DNA from: Natrinema thermotolerans DSM 11552
Lineage (GTDB): Archaea > Halobacteriota > Halobacteria > Halobacteriales > Natrialbaceae
Direction: 5' to 3'
Assembly: GCA_000337115.1 (NCBI GenBank)
Contig: AOIR01000005.1
Coordinates: forward strand, 113,006 to 177,005
DNA length: 64,000 nt
In this document: positions 17,864 through 27,690 of the stretch, piece by piece
Position numbering within the stretch: position 1 is the stretch's first letter
Layout: each line of letters opens with the position of its first letter
The notes under the pieces: generated by a model
Told to the model about the DNA's origin: nothing
Seen by the model: the letters and a program-made list of their open reading frames with translations, nothing else
The model's database searches: none
Made by a program: the position numbers and the translations under genes

Positions 17864-19249
17864 TCAGTCGTCGGCGCCGTGGGGCCGTTCATCGCCGGTC
17901 GACATCGCGTCGCCGACGGTCCCCGCGGTTCGGCGAACGAGGCTGCCGAGCGCCCGCCGACGGCGGACGAACAGCGCCGTCCCGAGAACGAGGTAAAGCC
18001 CGCTGTAGAGCAACAGGAGGTCGGTACTCGAGACCGGTAGCGTCACCAACTCACGGATGAGGGCGAACTCGAGCAGTACCTGCGAGAGAAACAGCGTCAA
18101 CAGCGTGACCGCTTCTTTCACGGAGATCTCGAAGCGGATCAGCAGGGAGATCGCGAAGAACGATTGGGCGGCGGTCAGCCAGATCTCCGCGGACTGTTTG
18201 AAGTCGAACGCGAGGACGCCATAGCTGCCAAGCGCCAGCGAGTGAACGACCACGAGGGTCCCGATCAGCAGCGTCCACTGGTTGAGCTTCGAGGAGATCA
18301 GGGCGTTGAAGCCCGCCGTCGAGCGGGCCTTGTTGACGAGGTAGACGACGACGATCAGTTCCGGCGCTTCGGAGGCCAGCGGCGCGATCCACTGAATCAT
18401 GAAAAAGGAGGGGATCCCGACGCTCTCACCGAGCGACTCGAGACCGTGAGCGAAGGGTTCGACGGCGGTGAAGATCATCGCGCCGGAGTAAGCAAACAGC
18501 AGGAGGACGGTCGCGATCCGGGCTGGCTTCGAGAAGCGCTGGAGATACGCCGGGACGCCGACGTGGTCCATGTCGGGTTCGGTCTCACCGCGAATGATGA
18601 CCGCGATGTAACAGACGTAGAGCCCGACCAGAAACAGCATGTCGAAAATATCGATCCCGCCATTGAGCGGGACGAGGAAGGCCCACAGGGTGGCGAACAG
18701 TAGGAAGACGATCTCGAGGCCGATCTCCCGGTCGAGGACGACGACGTCCGAGAGGAAGCCGTCGCGTCGCTCGACGGCGGGGTCGGTCGACGCGCCGCTC
18801 CGGTAGATCGTAAAGAGGGCGATGCCGGCCCAGCCGAGGCCGATGAGGATGCGGTTCGCGCCGGTCATATTGGCGACGGCCAAGTTGCCGGCTTCCATCC
18901 CGCGTTCGGTCCCGGCGAACACGCCCGCGTTCCAGGCATAGAGCGCGTCGACGGCGTACTCGGGTGCGACGGCCAACACGGCGAGGACGGCGATCGCGAA
19001 CGCCTGTGGAACGTCTTTCTCGGCGGTTTCGGCGGCCCACGCGAGCAGGAACGCAGCACCGAGGACGGCAAGCCCTGTGAGGATCACCGTCGCGAGCGTC
19101 GAGAGCGTTCGGAGCGCAGCCGGTGCTTCGTACCCGACCCCGACCGTCGTCGCAACCCAGGGGAGGAGGTCGGTTGCCCCCACAACGGCGACCCAGGGGA
19201 GAGTGAGTGCGACCGCGACCGAAATCGCGCCGAGCGCTCGTCGGTTCAT
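17864..19249 (-). CDS. Na+/Ca2+ exchanger family (CaCA) antiporter
   Basis: A 461-residue protein with about eleven membrane helices and the two inverted alpha-repeats of the CaCA superfamily. Repeat 1 is AVAPEYAVDALYAWNAG...NMTGANRILIGLGW (about 90-140) and repeat 2 is PLASEAPELIVVVYLVNKARSTAGFNALISSKLNQWTL (about 285-325). The acidic ion-binding residues in APE and SEAPE are intact. It probably exchanges cations with Na+ or H+ at the cytoplasmic membrane. The N-terminus carries a signal-anchor-like first helix; the C-terminal ~40 residues are hydrophilic. Confidence 0.88.
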   Translation of the reverse strand: MNRRALGAISVAVALTLPWVAVVGATDLLPWVATTVGVGYEAPAALRTLSTLATVILTGLAVLGAAFLLAWAAETAEKDVPQAFAIAVLAVLAVAPEYAVDALYAWNAGVFAGTERGMEAGNLAVANMTGANRILIGLGWAGIALFTIYRSGASTDPAVERRDGFLSDVVVLDREIGLEIVFLLFATLWAFLVPLNGGIDIFDMLFLVGLYVCYIAVIIRGETEPDMDHVGVPAYLQRFSKPARIATVLLLFAYSGAMIFTAVEPFAHGLESLGESVGIPSFFMIQWIAPLASEAPELIVVVYLVNKARSTAGFNALISSKLNQWTLLIGTLVVVHSLALGSYGVLAFDFKQSAEIWLTAAQSFFAISLLIRFEISVKEAVTLLTLFLSQVLLEFALIRELVTLPVSSTDLLLLYSGLYLVLGTALFVRRRRALGSLVRRTAGTVGDAMSTGDERPHGADD

Positions 19250-19318
19250 GGAAGTCGTCTAGGAACGCGTACCGATCCACCGGTGATACGTGAGACGGTG
19301 TGATGCCGGTGCTGCCTG

Positions 19319-19984
19319 CTATTGCTGTGGCGTCCGCTCCTCGTAGGGCTGGACGACGACGAACCCCTCGGATCCCGTAAACTCGAGCTGGTAGGTCTCG
19401 CCGGAGGACTGTCCGATCATATTCGAGAACGCCTTGTCGACGTGACTGCCCGGCGTCGTCCCGCTCCAGGCGACGGTCGCGCTGGGGTCGGTCCTGACCG
19501 GCGGTCGCAAGACCAGGGGCTCCCCGTGGGTGGTGATCGCGACGGTCCCCGGCCCCTCGAGGAAGACGTTGGTCAACCCACCGGCCGAGAAGCCAGCGAT
19601 GCTCTCGACGGTCCTGATCTCGTAGTCGACGCTCGGCTCGAACGCGAGGACGTCGTTGCCGTTGACCGAGATCGACTGACCGGCATCGAGTTCCAGCAGT
19701 TGGATCTTCTTCTCCTGATCGGCGAGATAGAGGTGGCCGGTGCCGGTCGCCTCCATGACCGGCGTCCCCTCCCCGGTCGCCTTCTCCTTGAGGAAGCCGG
19801 TAATGCCGCCCTCGGCCGAGGAGATCCCCTCGAAGGAGAGGTCCCCGTCGTAGGCGATCATCGAGCCCGCCTTGGCGATCACGGAGCCGTCGACGGCGAC
19901 GTCGAGCAGCTTGTCGCTCTCGAGTTGGAAGGCCTCGCCGCCGGCTTTCGGTTCGTTCTCGGTGACGAATTCGTCGACATCCAT
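19319..19984 (-). CDS. AIM24/TIGR00266 family protein
   Basis: A 221-residue all-beta protein. Motifs typical of the AIM24 family are KAGSMIAYDGDLSFEG, the GTGHLYLAD strand and a glycine-rich pattern NVFLEGPGTVAITTHGEPLVL. The start at 19984 is an ATG; a GTG two codons upstream is less likely given the TATA-like box at 20011. Bacterial and archaeal members are of unknown function; the yeast relative is mitochondrial. Confidence 0.85.
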   Translation of the reverse strand: MDVDEFVTENEPKAGGEAFQLESDKLLDVAVDGSVIAKAGSMIAYDGDLSFEGISSAEGGITGFLKEKATGEGTPVMEATGTGHLYLADQEKKIQLLELDAGQSISVNGNDVLAFEPSVDYEIRTVESIAGFSAGGLTNVFLEGPGTVAITTHGEPLVLRPPVRTDPSATVAWSGTTPGSHVDKAFSNMIGQSSGETYQLEFTGSEGFVVVQPYEERTPQQ

Positions 19985-20010
19985 AGTCACTCGAGGGTTC
20001 GGAGGGGACG

Positions 20011-20020
20011 GTAAAATAGT
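20011..20020 (-). promoter_or_regulatory. TATA-like box of the AIM24-family gene
   Basis: The minus-strand sequence actattttac is centred about 31 bases before the ATG at 19984. Confidence 0.5.
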
Positions 20021-20078
20021 TACTCATCTATCAATTCCGCGCCGCGGGACGACCGTCGACGGCACTCGAGCGATCGGC

Positions 20079-21671
20079 TCAGCCGTCGGTTCGAACGAGG
20101 TCGGCGGCCCTCTCCGCGATCATCGTCGTCGGCGCGTCCGTGTTGCCGCTGGTGATCGTCGGCATCACCGAGGCGTCGACGACGCGCAGTCCCTCGACCC
20201 CCCGTACCCGGAGCCGGTCGTCGACGACCGCCAGCTCGTCGTCGCCCATCCTGCAGGTACCGACGGGGTGATACAGCGTCTCGGCGGTCTCGCGGATGTA
20301 CTCGATCAGTGCCTCGTCGCTTTGAACGTCCGATCCCGGCAACACCTCTTCGCCGCGGTACTCGTCGAACGGCTCGGCTCGCAGGATCTCCCGGACCAGT
20401 TTGATCCCCTCGAGCAACACCTCGATGTCGTCGCCCTCGGTCAGGTACTGTGGATCGATGGCCGGCTCGTCGAAGGGGTCGGCCGACCGGAGGGTGATCC
20501 GGCCGCGGCTGTCGGGACGCAGGCGAAGGGCACCGAGCGAGAAGCCGTGACCGTCGGGGTTGTCGAAGCCGTGTTCGACGAAGTACGACGGCCCGAAGTG
20601 AAACTGGATCTCGGGGCGGTCGGCGTCGTCGGTAACGGTCGCGAAGCCGCCGGCCTCCGCGACGTTCGAGGTCAACGGCCCCCGTTTCAGGAGGAAGAAC
20701 TTCGCGAGGTTCAGCAAGGAGTCCGCATCGGCGAGGCTGAGCGGCTTTTCGCACTCGTAGTTGACCCCGACCTGGAGGTGATCCTGCAGGTTCCGGCCCA
20801 CGCCCGGGCGGTCCGCGACGACGTCGATGTCGTGGCGCTCGAGGTGGTCGGCCGGGCCAACACCCGAGAGCATGAGCAACTGCGGCGAGTTGATCGCACC
20901 GGCCGCACAGATTACCTCCTCGCTCGCGTCGACCGTCGCGGGGCTGCCGTCGCCGTCGTCGCGGGCGTACTCGACGCCGACGGCCGTTTGGCCGTCGAAC
21001 CGGATCCGCGTGACCCGTGCCCCCGTCACCGCGGTCAGGTTCGGCCGATCGAGGACGGGCTTCAGATAGGCGTCGGCGGCGCTGTGGCGGCGACCGTCCT
21101 CCTGGGTCACCTGATAGAAGCCGACTCCCTCCTGGTCGCCGGCGTTGAAGTCCTCGTTGTGGGACAGGCCGACCGCCTGCCCCGCTTTCACGAAGGCCTC
21201 GCTGAGTTCGTTCGGCGACCGAATATCGTCGACGTGTCGCGGGCCGCCGACTCCGTGGGAGGCCGACGGACCGCGGGCGTTGTCCTCGGCCCGCTTGAAG
21301 TACGGCAACACGTCCTCGTAGCCCCACCCCTCGTTGCCCAGTTCCGCCCAGCGGTCGTAGTCCGCGGACTGACCCCGCACGTAGATCATCGCGTTGATCG
21401 AACTCGAGCCGCCGAGCGTCTTCCCGCGGGGCCAGTAGAGTTCCCGATCGTCGAGTTCCGACTGGGGCTCGGTGTGGTAGTTCCAGTCGACGTCGGACTG
21501 AAAGAGGTCCGAAAACGCCACCGGGATCGAGATTTCGCGTTGCTCGTCGGGCTCGCCCGCCTCGAGCAGCAGTACCTCGTCGCCGTCGGCCGATAGCCGA
21601 TTCGCGAGTACACAGCCCGCCGGTCCCGCGCCGACGATCACGTAGTCGTAGGTATCCCCGTTCCCCGTCAT
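20079..21671 (-). CDS. GMC-family FAD oxidoreductase (choline dehydrogenase-like)
   Basis: A 530-residue flavoprotein. The FAD dinucleotide motif is VIVGAGPAGCVLANRLSADG followed by LLLEAGEPD. GMC signature 1 lies in WPRGKTLGGSSSINAMIYVRG and signature 2 in GAINSPQLLMLSGVGPA. The C-terminal domain has HPVGTCRMG (catalytic His) and GNTDAPTTM (second polar residue Asn). Family members oxidise alcohols such as choline or sugars; the substrate here cannot be told. The start at 21671 (MTGNGDTYDY) places the Rossmann motif at the usual distance. Confidence 0.93.
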   Translation of the reverse strand: MTGNGDTYDYVIVGAGPAGCVLANRLSADGDEVLLLEAGEPDEQREISIPVAFSDLFQSDVDWNYHTEPQSELDDRELYWPRGKTLGGSSSINAMIYVRGQSADYDRWAELGNEGWGYEDVLPYFKRAEDNARGPSASHGVGGPRHVDDIRSPNELSEAFVKAGQAVGLSHNEDFNAGDQEGVGFYQVTQEDGRRHSAADAYLKPVLDRPNLTAVTGARVTRIRFDGQTAVGVEYARDDGDGSPATVDASEEVICAAGAINSPQLLMLSGVGPADHLERHDIDVVADRPGVGRNLQDHLQVGVNYECEKPLSLADADSLLNLAKFFLLKRGPLTSNVAEAGGFATVTDDADRPEIQFHFGPSYFVEHGFDNPDGHGFSLGALRLRPDSRGRITLRSADPFDEPAIDPQYLTEGDDIEVLLEGIKLVREILRAEPFDEYRGEEVLPGSDVQSDEALIEYIRETAETLYHPVGTCRMGDDELAVVDDRLRVRGVEGLRVVDASVMPTITSGNTDAPTTMIAERAADLVRTDG

Positions 21672-21861
21672 GCTACCACACACCATATAACGGAGACCTA
21701 ATAGTAGTATCCCCGACGGCGGACCACGACGTGGGACGGCGGGCTCGGTCTCTCGAGCCGTTCCTGGCGGCCCTCGAGGACGGCCCCGACGCACTCGAGT
21801 GACGACCCGAGTCGAACAGCGGGGTCGAGCTTTTTCAGTCTGCTCTCCGAAGCGGTTCCGT

Positions 21862-22326
21862 ATGACCGAGTTCCGCGGCGCGTGGGACGAAGACGACGTC
21901 GAAGCGTTCCTTCAAGAGGCGACCATCCCGATCCGGCTCGCGACCCACAGGCCCGACGGGTCGCTGTGGCCGGTCGCGCTGTGGTATCGCTACCGCGACG
22001 GTGCCCTCGAGTGTGCGACGGGTGCAAACGCCGCCGTCGTTCGGTTCCTCCGCCGCGAGCCGGCGGTTGGCTTCGACATCTCGACGAACGACGTGCCCTA
22101 CCGCGGGATCAGGGGGACCGGCACCGCCGAGATCGCACCCGACGAGGACAAAGCCGTCCTCCGGTCGTTGATCGAACGCTACCTCGGCGACACGGACTCA
22201 CCGCTGGCGACGCGACTGCTCGACGACGACCGGGAGGAGGTCCGCGTTCGGATCGAGCCCCGGGAGATCTACAGCTGGGACTACAGCAAGCGGATGGGAC
22301 GGGAAGCGGGCGAAAAGACGGCGTAG
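21862..22326 (+). CDS. Pyridoxamine 5'-phosphate oxidase-like flavoprotein
   Basis: A 154-residue split-barrel protein. It has the opening helix and strand (EAFLQEATIPIRLATHRPDGSLWPVALWYRY), then VVRFLRREPAVGFDIST and GIRGTGTAEIAPDE, and ends RVRIEPREIYSWDYSKRM. This is the F420/FMN-binding split-barrel pattern of PPOX-family proteins. The cofactor cannot be decided from sequence alone. The start at 21862 is the ATG directly before conserved sequence. A paralogue-like gene lies at 39820. Confidence 0.83.
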   Translation: MTEFRGAWDEDDVEAFLQEATIPIRLATHRPDGSLWPVALWYRYRDGALECATGANAAVVRFLRREPAVGFDISTNDVPYRGIRGTGTAEIAPDEDKAVLRSLIERYLGDTDSPLATRLLDDDREEVRVRIEPREIYSWDYSKRMGREAGEKTA

Positions 22327-22465
22327 CGCGGACTCGAGGCTGCAATCACGACTCGCGCCCGTTCGCGGAAACGGCGGTGACGATGCGAGCCGCGGTCGGC
22401 CGACCGCCGCCGAGGAGATCACGAACCAGTCAGTACGGCTGTCAGTTCGGTCGGCGATGACACAG

Positions 22466-22473
22466 CTATATTT
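22466..22473 (+). promoter_or_regulatory. TATA-like box of the small zinc-ribbon gene
   Basis: ctatattt is centred about 32 bases before the ATG at 22502 and lies inside the longer reading frame. It argues for the shorter protein. Confidence 0.6.
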
Positions 22474-22501
22474 CGATTGGTACCGTATCCCAAGCGGGCC
22501 G

Positions 22502-22711
22502 ATGAGTTCCGACACAGCCACGCGAAAACAGCGAACGACCTGCGAGGAGTGTGGCCTGCCGTACTACGGCGGCGAGACGGATACCTGCCCGTATTGTGAC
22601 CGTGCGGCCGACGGAGTACGATCCGACTCGTCATCGGCGGCGACCGCTCGAGACGACGACTCGTCGGTTTTCGAACGGCTATCGAACAGAATCCGAGCGG
22701 TACTCGGCTAG
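22502..22711 (+). CDS. Small zinc-ribbon protein
   Basis: A 69-residue protein with a CEECGLPYYGGETDTCPYC motif (two CxxC knuckles, residues 14-32), a Ser/Asp-rich linker and a C-terminal amphipathic helix (FERLSNRIRAVLG). It is one of the many haloarchaeal small CPxCG-related zinc-finger proteins, some of which affect biofilm and motility in Haloferax. The start is decided by the TATA-like box at 22466. Confidence 0.75.
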   Translation: MSSDTATRKQRTTCEECGLPYYGGETDTCPYCDRAADGVRSDSSSAATARDDDSSVFERLSNRIRAVLG

Positions 22712-22795
22712 CGGGCCAGACGGACTGTCGGAAGTCGTTTCCAGCGCGACCGCGACGTATGCGGTTGCACCGGGAACCCGTTCCAACGGACCGTC

Positions 22796-24178
22796 TCAGT
22801 CGTCCGCGCCGGGCGCGGCGACTTTCTTGCCGGCCGAATCGTCGCCACGGGGGAAGTTGTCGATCGTCTCCTCGCGGAACGCTTCCTCGTCGAACTCGTA
22901 GTCGCCCTCGAGGAAGTCAAGCAGCGTGTGCGTGTCCCGCATGGCGTTCTTGAGACAAGTCGAGGCGCCCGGCGAGGGCGTGATGTTGAAGATGACGTCG
23001 TCGCCGACGATCTTGGCCTCGCCCATGTCCAGGGACTTGTTCTTCGTGTCGACGATCTGGGGTCGGACGCCGCCATAGCCTTTCGCGCGTTCGATGTCCT
23101 CGAGTTCGACGCTCGGAACGACCTTCTGGACGTGGGGCAGGAACTGCTTCCGGCCGACGTTCGGGAGGTCGTAGACGAGGTTCTGGAGGACATAGGGCAG
23201 CAGGACCCGATCCGAGAGGATGTTCGCGTAGCTGAGGAAGGCGGCCGCGTTCAGCCCGAAGACGTCGAGGAAGTCCTTGACCGTCGAGATGCGACCGCGC
23301 TCGAGGGCGGGGACGAGCTTGGCGGTCGGGCCGAACCGGGTGATCGAGTCGTCGTGGACGTCGGCGTCGCCGTGGACGGCCGCGAAGGGCAGTTTCTTCA
23401 TCTGGAGCGTGTAGACCTTCCCGTTCAGGAGATCGTCGGCGAGGAAGAAACTCCCCGCGATGGGCAGCAAGACCTTGTCCTGGCCGTAGCCCAGTTCCTT
23501 GGCCATCTGGAGGCTGTGGGAACCGGCGGCGACGACCGTCGCGTCACAGTCGAACCGGCCCGCGTCGGTCTCGATCGTGTAGCCGTCCAGCGTCGGCGTG
23601 ATGTCCGTAACCTCGGTCCCGGTGAAGACGTCGACGTTGGCCTCTTCCTCGGCCTCCTCGACGAAGGACTTGGTCGTCTGACCGTAGTCGACGACGTAGC
23701 CGTCCGGCGTCTGCAGCGCGAGCATCTCCGTCGAGGGGTCGCGGCCCTCGACGACCTTGGGTTCGATCTCGCCGATCTCCTCGCGGTCGATCGGGCGGAG
23801 CTTCGGGAAGAGGTCGCCGAAGCCCTCGTCGTGGTATCGCTCCTCGAGTTCGGCGACTTCGTCCTCGCCGACGCCGAGTACCATCTTGCTGCGCTTGTCG
23901 TGCATCTCCCGGTCGGGGTCGTAGTTCTCGAGGTAGCCGGCGAGCAGCTCCGCGCCCTCCTTGACCTCCTCGGCTTTCTCGAGCGTGTAGTTGGTCTCGA
24001 TGTCCCCGAAGTGCAGCGTCTGGGAGTTGTTCGTGTGATGCGAGTTGATCGCCGCGACCTCCGACTCCTTCTCGATCAGGGCGATCGAGTCGATGTCAGT
24101 GAACTTCGCGGTCGTGTAGAGCAGCGATGCGCCACTGATACCCCCACCGACGATGACGAGATCGTATTTACCAGACAT
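22796..24178 (-). CDS. Malate:quinone oxidoreductase-like FAD protein
   Basis: A 460-residue flavoprotein. The FAD motif is LVIVGGGISGASLLY with IALIEKESE. The block SHHTNNSQTLHFGDIETNYT closely resembles the substrate/FAD region of malate:quinone oxidoreductases, and ITPSPGASTCLKNAMRD near the C-terminus is the second FAD-contacting region. It probably oxidises malate (or a related 2-hydroxy acid) and passes electrons to menaquinone at the membrane. It lacks a membrane helix, as is usual for Mqo. The substrate is inferred from family. Confidence 0.78.
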   Translation of the reverse strand: MSGKYDLVIVGGGISGASLLYTTAKFTDIDSIALIEKESEVAAINSHHTNNSQTLHFGDIETNYTLEKAEEVKEGAELLAGYLENYDPDREMHDKRSKMVLGVGEDEVAELEERYHDEGFGDLFPKLRPIDREEIGEIEPKVVEGRDPSTEMLALQTPDGYVVDYGQTTKSFVEEAEEEANVDVFTGTEVTDITPTLDGYTIETDAGRFDCDATVVAAGSHSLQMAKELGYGQDKVLLPIAGSFFLADDLLNGKVYTLQMKKLPFAAVHGDADVHDDSITRFGPTAKLVPALERGRISTVKDFLDVFGLNAAAFLSYANILSDRVLLPYVLQNLVYDLPNVGRKQFLPHVQKVVPSVELEDIERAKGYGGVRPQIVDTKNKSLDMGEAKIVGDDVIFNITPSPGASTCLKNAMRDTHTLLDFLEGDYEFDEEAFREETIDNFPRGDDSAGKKVAAPGADD

Positions 24179-24580
24179 TATTGAATCGTGTGAGTCCGTA
24201 TTGCATCCCCTCGACTCCAGACGTATAACTCATATTTTTTCGATCCGCATCTCGACAGTCGTCGATATGCGTATCGACGTGGCCGGTGTTCGGTTCTATC
24301 GGCCGACCGTGCTGACACAGTATGTCGTGATAGGCCCGCCATATCGGGTGTTTTTACCAGGTATGCATCCGCCGATACCGGGCCACTCCGCCGGCACAGC
24401 CCGTTCGTTTCGTCCCGGTTCGCCCGTGAGTCACCGACTATTCTATCGACAGTCGACGTATCGGTTCGGTCGTCGATGCCCGAGCGGTGATCCTCTCACG
24501 ACGGTCGCGACGGGCAGCCGTCGGGGCTGGTTGGCGAACCGGGCGGAAACGACGCCGGAGTTTTATCCCGACCTGACGGG
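24179..24580. other. Gene-poor 400-bp interval with the mqo-like promoter
   Basis: No convincing gene is present. The left part carries AT-rich sequence (cgtataactcatattttttc at 24221-24240) that on the minus strand could supply the TATA element of the flavoprotein gene starting at 24178. A long plus-strand frame covers the region but has poor codon structure and no homology that I recognise. Confidence 0.5.
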
Positions 24581-25420
24581 CTACTCGCTCGAGTCGACCT
24601 CCTGATAGATGACGTGACCGCAGGCCTTGCAGTGGGAGGCGTCCCGGTCGTGTGAGGACAGCCCACAGTTCGGGCACGTGACGTCGACTTTCTCCCTGTG
24701 GCTCCACTCGCGGACGATCTTGCTCGCCTGCCACGGGAGGACGATGATGCCGGTCAGGATCGATGCCACCGTTATCCACCGCCCAGCGGTCGTGATCGGG
24801 ACGATATCGCCGAACCCGACCGTCGACAGCGCCACCACGACGTAGTAGAACGCGTCGCCGAACGTGGCGACGTCGGGGTTGGCCGCCTGTTCCGCGCTGT
24901 AGAACAGCCCGGCGGAAACGAACAGCAGCACCAGTACCGTCAACAGCAACTTCAGCGCACGCAGGGCGTTGTCCGAGACCGTCCCGAAGAAGAACTCCGC
25001 GTCCTGCGTAAACCGATAGAACCGGAGGACCCGAACCACCCGAACCACCCGGAGGAACCCGATGCCGGCGACCGTCCCGACCCCCGGCAGGAGGACGACC
25101 AGCAGCGTCGGGAGGATCGCGAGCAGGTCGACCACGGTGTAGGGGTTCGTCGCCTCCGCGAGGCGGTCTTTGGCACCGTACAGCCGCAGGACGTACTCGA
25201 CTACGAAGACGCCCGCGATCGCGACCTCGACCCCCCAAAGTCGTGTCCGTAGCTCCGCGGGGAGCGGATACGTCTCGGCGACGAAGACGGCGACGAAGGC
25301 GAGGTTCAACGCGAGCAGCGCAATGTCGATCGCTTTCCCCAGCAGTGTCCGGTGATCCAGCAGGTAGAACCGGACGGTCTCGCGGCGGTCGCGGCTCCCG
25401 GGCGCGGCGTCAGTAGGCAT
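24581..25420 (-). CDS. Voltage-gated K+ channel with C-terminal zinc ribbon
   Basis: A 279-residue six-helix channel. S1-S3 span about 22-110. The S4 voltage sensor is GFLRVVRVVRVLRFYRF (about 120-136) with arginines every third residue. The pore loop has the selectivity filter STVGFGD (about 205), followed by S6 ITVASILTGIIVLPW. Residues 250-279 are a zinc ribbon (CPNCGLSSHDRDASHCKACG), an unusual cytoplasmic addition that may sense metal or redox state or bind a partner. The start at 25420 avoids a Cys-rich upstream extension. Confidence 0.9.
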   Translation of the reverse strand: MPTDAAPGSRDRRETVRFYLLDHRTLLGKAIDIALLALNLAFVAVFVAETYPLPAELRTRLWGVEVAIAGVFVVEYVLRLYGAKDRLAEATNPYTVVDLLAILPTLLVVLLPGVGTVAGIGFLRVVRVVRVLRFYRFTQDAEFFFGTVSDNALRALKLLLTVLVLLFVSAGLFYSAEQAANPDVATFGDAFYYVVVALSTVGFGDIVPITTAGRWITVASILTGIIVLPWQASKIVREWSHREKVDVTCPNCGLSSHDRDASHCKACGHVIYQEVDSSE

Positions 25421-25663
25421 CCGACAGTCACATTCCACGAGCGAGACACGTAGGCCCTCGGATCCGCGAGGACCATCAGTTTCGATCGGTGGACCGATCC
25501 GCGATCGAGGGCGTGTCGCCTCGAAGCGGGTCGTTCGTCCTCGTTTCGGCCCGGTACGGGACTGCTCGAGCCTGCGTTTGCGGGGCCCACTGACAAACGA
25601 CCGGTCGGTGAACGTCGCGACGGAACTAATGAGGCGATCCCTTCTTACACGGAACGAGAGGCC

Positions 25664-26524
25664 GTGTCCGGGCAGATCGGTGGACCGACGGCCGGCGACG
25701 GGGCGACGCCGCCAGCGCCGACGAACCGACCAGCGGATCCGTCCGGAGGTGAGCGACTCGTGGCGGCCGATCGCCAGGACGTAACGATCGCGGAGCCGCG
25801 GCTCCCGGAATCGGGCCCGTCGCGGCGGTCACTGGGCCGGGGCGGCCGACTCGCCGCAGCGACCGCCGGCGGCACCCTGCTGGTGCTTGGGCTCAGGCAA
25901 CGATCGGTCGGCGGCGTCACGGCGACGGTCGCCGGCGGCTGGCTCCTCTATCGGGGACTCGTCGGTGGCCGAGCCGACAGCGATACGGAGGGGACGCGTT
26001 CTGCCGGCGAGGCCGATCGAGAGGACACGACGGCCGCGGTGGAAACGACCCGCTCCGTCACGATCGGCGCGTCGCCCGAGGCGGTCTCCGAGCGCTGGCG
26101 CGACCCCGAGACGATGTCGCGTCTCTACGGCGGCCTGCTCGAGGTCGAAGCCCGGAGCGAGGACCGGTGGCACTGGATCGCGAGCGGTCCGCTCGGCGCG
26201 AGCGTCTCGTGGGACACGCGGGTCATCGAGGACCGCTCCGGCGAGTACCTGCGCTGGGAGTCGCTCGGGAACGCGCCCGTCGACAGCGAGGGGGCGGTCC
26301 GCTTCCGCGAGGCACCGGCCGGCCGCGGGACGGAAGTGACCTTCCGCTTTCGGTTCGAGCCCCCGGGTGGCGCCGTCGGCACCGCGGTGACCGACCGCCT
26401 CGGAATCGTCCCGGAGTCGCTCGCGGCGGTCGTCCTCGACCGGTTCAAGAGCCTCGTCGAGACGGGCGAGATACCCACGCTCGAGTCGAACCCCTCCGCC
26501 CGCGGCGCGGGTGATGCCCTATGA
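25664..26524 (+). CDS. SRPBCC-domain membrane-associated protein
   Basis: A 286-residue protein with a GTG start. Residues 1-55 are hydrophilic and disordered. Residues 60-100 hold two short hydrophobic segments ([15 protein letters not shown] and [17 protein letters not shown]) of the kind seen in DUF2892-type proteins. Residues 125-275 are an SRPBCC/polyketide-cyclase-like domain ([28 protein letters not shown]). The gene ends in an ATGA overlap with the alcohol dehydrogenase gene, so the two are translationally coupled. Such pairs also occur in bacteria; the function is unknown. Confidence 0.8.
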   Translation: MSGQIGGPTAGDGATPPAPTNRPADPSGGERLVAADRQDVTIAEPRLPESGPSRRSLGRGGRLAAATAGGTLLVLGLRQRSVGGVTATVAGGWLLYRGLVGGRADSDTEGTRSAGEADREDTTAAVETTRSVTIGASPEAVSERWRDPETMSRLYGGLLEVEARSEDRWHWIASGPLGASVSWDTRVIEDRSGEYLRWESLGNAPVDSEGAVRFREAPAGRGTEVTFRFRFEPPGGAVGTAVTDRLGIVPESLAAVVLDRFKSLVETGEIPTLESNPSARGAGDAL

Positions 26525-27690
26525 GGGCGCTGTGCTGGCACGGCGAGGAGGACGTCCGGGTCGAGGAAGTCCCCGATCCGGAGATCGCCAACCCCCACGA
26601 CGCGATCGTCGAGATCACCGCCACGGCGATCTGTGGCTCCGATCTGCACCTGTACGACGGCTACGTCCCCTCGATGCGGGAGGGCGACATCGTCGGCCAC
26701 GAGCCGATGGGGGAAGTCGTCGCGGTTGGCGAGGACGTCGACACGCTCGAGGAAGGCGACCGCGTCGTGGTTCCCTTCACGATCAGCTGCGGCTCCTGTT
26801 GGTTCTGCGAGCAGGACATGTACTCGCTGTGTGATAACTCGAACCCGAACGCCGAGATGGCCCGAAAGGTGATGGGGCAGTCGCCGGCCGGGCTGTTCGG
26901 CTACTCGCACATGCTGGGCGGTTACGCCGGCGCGCAGGCGGAGTACCTACGGGTGCCCTTCGCCGACGTCGGCCCGATCACGGTCGACGCGGATCTCCCC
27001 GACGAGCAGGTGCTGCTGCTCTCGGACGTGTTCCCGACGGGATACATGGCCGCCGAGAACGCCGAGATCGACGAAGACGACACCGTCGCGGTCTGGGGCT
27101 GTGGCCCGGTCGGCCAGTTCGCCATCCAGAGCGCGTGGCTGTTCGACGCCGGCCGCGTCATCGCGATCGACCGCGTCCCCGAACGGCTCGCCATGGCCCG
27201 CGAACACGGGGACGCCGAGACGATCCACTTCGAGGAGGAGGACGTCTACGACCGGCTGCTGGCCATGACCGGCGGCCGCGGCCCGGACCGCTGTATCGAC
27301 GCGGTCGGCACCGAGGCCCACGGGACCGGTCTCATGGGCCTCACGGACAAGGCCAAACAGCAGGTGAACCTCGAGGCCGATCGGCCCCACGTCCTCCGAC
27401 AGGCGATCAAGTGCTGCCGGAAGGGCGGGACGCTCTCGGTCCCCGGCGTCTACGTCGGCCACGCGGACAACGTTCCCGTCGGCCCGCTGATGAACAAGGC
27501 CCTGACCGTCAATACGGGACAAACGCACGTCCAGCGGTATCTCGAGCCGCTGCTCGCGAAGATCGAGGACGGCGAAATCGATCCCTCGTTCGTCGTCACG
27601 CATCGGGAACCGCTCGAGAAGGGACCCGAAATGTACGAGACCTTCCGCGACAAGGAGGACGGCTGTATCAAGGTCGTGCTGGATCCCTGA
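26521..27690 (+). CDS. Zinc-dependent alcohol/formaldehyde dehydrogenase-like protein
   Basis: A 389-residue medium-chain dehydrogenase. Catalytic zinc ligands are C in [11 protein letters not shown] (about 39) and the H-E pair in VGHEPMGEV (about 60). A structural-zinc-like cysteine set is [15 protein letters not shown] (about 90-105). The NAD motif is [17 protein letters not shown] (about 183). The long loop [24 protein letters not shown] is typical of the glutathione-independent formaldehyde dehydrogenase group. Coupled by ATGA to the SRPBCC gene. The natural substrate is unknown. Confidence 0.9.
   Translation: MRALCWHGEEDVRVEEVPDPEIANPHDAIVEITATAICGSDLHLYDGYVPSMREGDIVGHEPMGEVVAVGEDVDTLEEGDRVVVPFTISCGSCWFCEQDMYSLCDNSNPNAEMARKVMGQSPAGLFGYSHMLGGYAGAQAEYLRVPFADVGPITVDADLPDEQVLLLSDVFPTGYMAAENAEIDEDDTVAVWGCGPVGQFAIQSAWLFDAGRVIAIDRVPERLAMAREHGDAETIHFEEEDVYDRLLAMTGGRGPDRCIDAVGTEAHGTGLMGLTDKAKQQVNLEADRPHVLRQAIKCCRKGGTLSVPGVYVGHADNVPVGPLMNKALTVNTGQTHVQRYLEPLLAKIEDGEIDPSFVVTHREPLEKGPEMYETFRDKEDGCIKVVLDP

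Noticed and set aside
18585-20027. 480-residue minus-strand frame
   Set aside because: It is Arg-rich and overlaps the exchanger and AIM24-family genes in another frame, a common artefact of GC-rich DNA.
24153-24605. 150-residue plus-strand frame between the flavoprotein and K channel genes
   Set aside because: It begins inside the flavoprotein gene and has Arg/Ser/Pro-rich composition without a recognisable domain.
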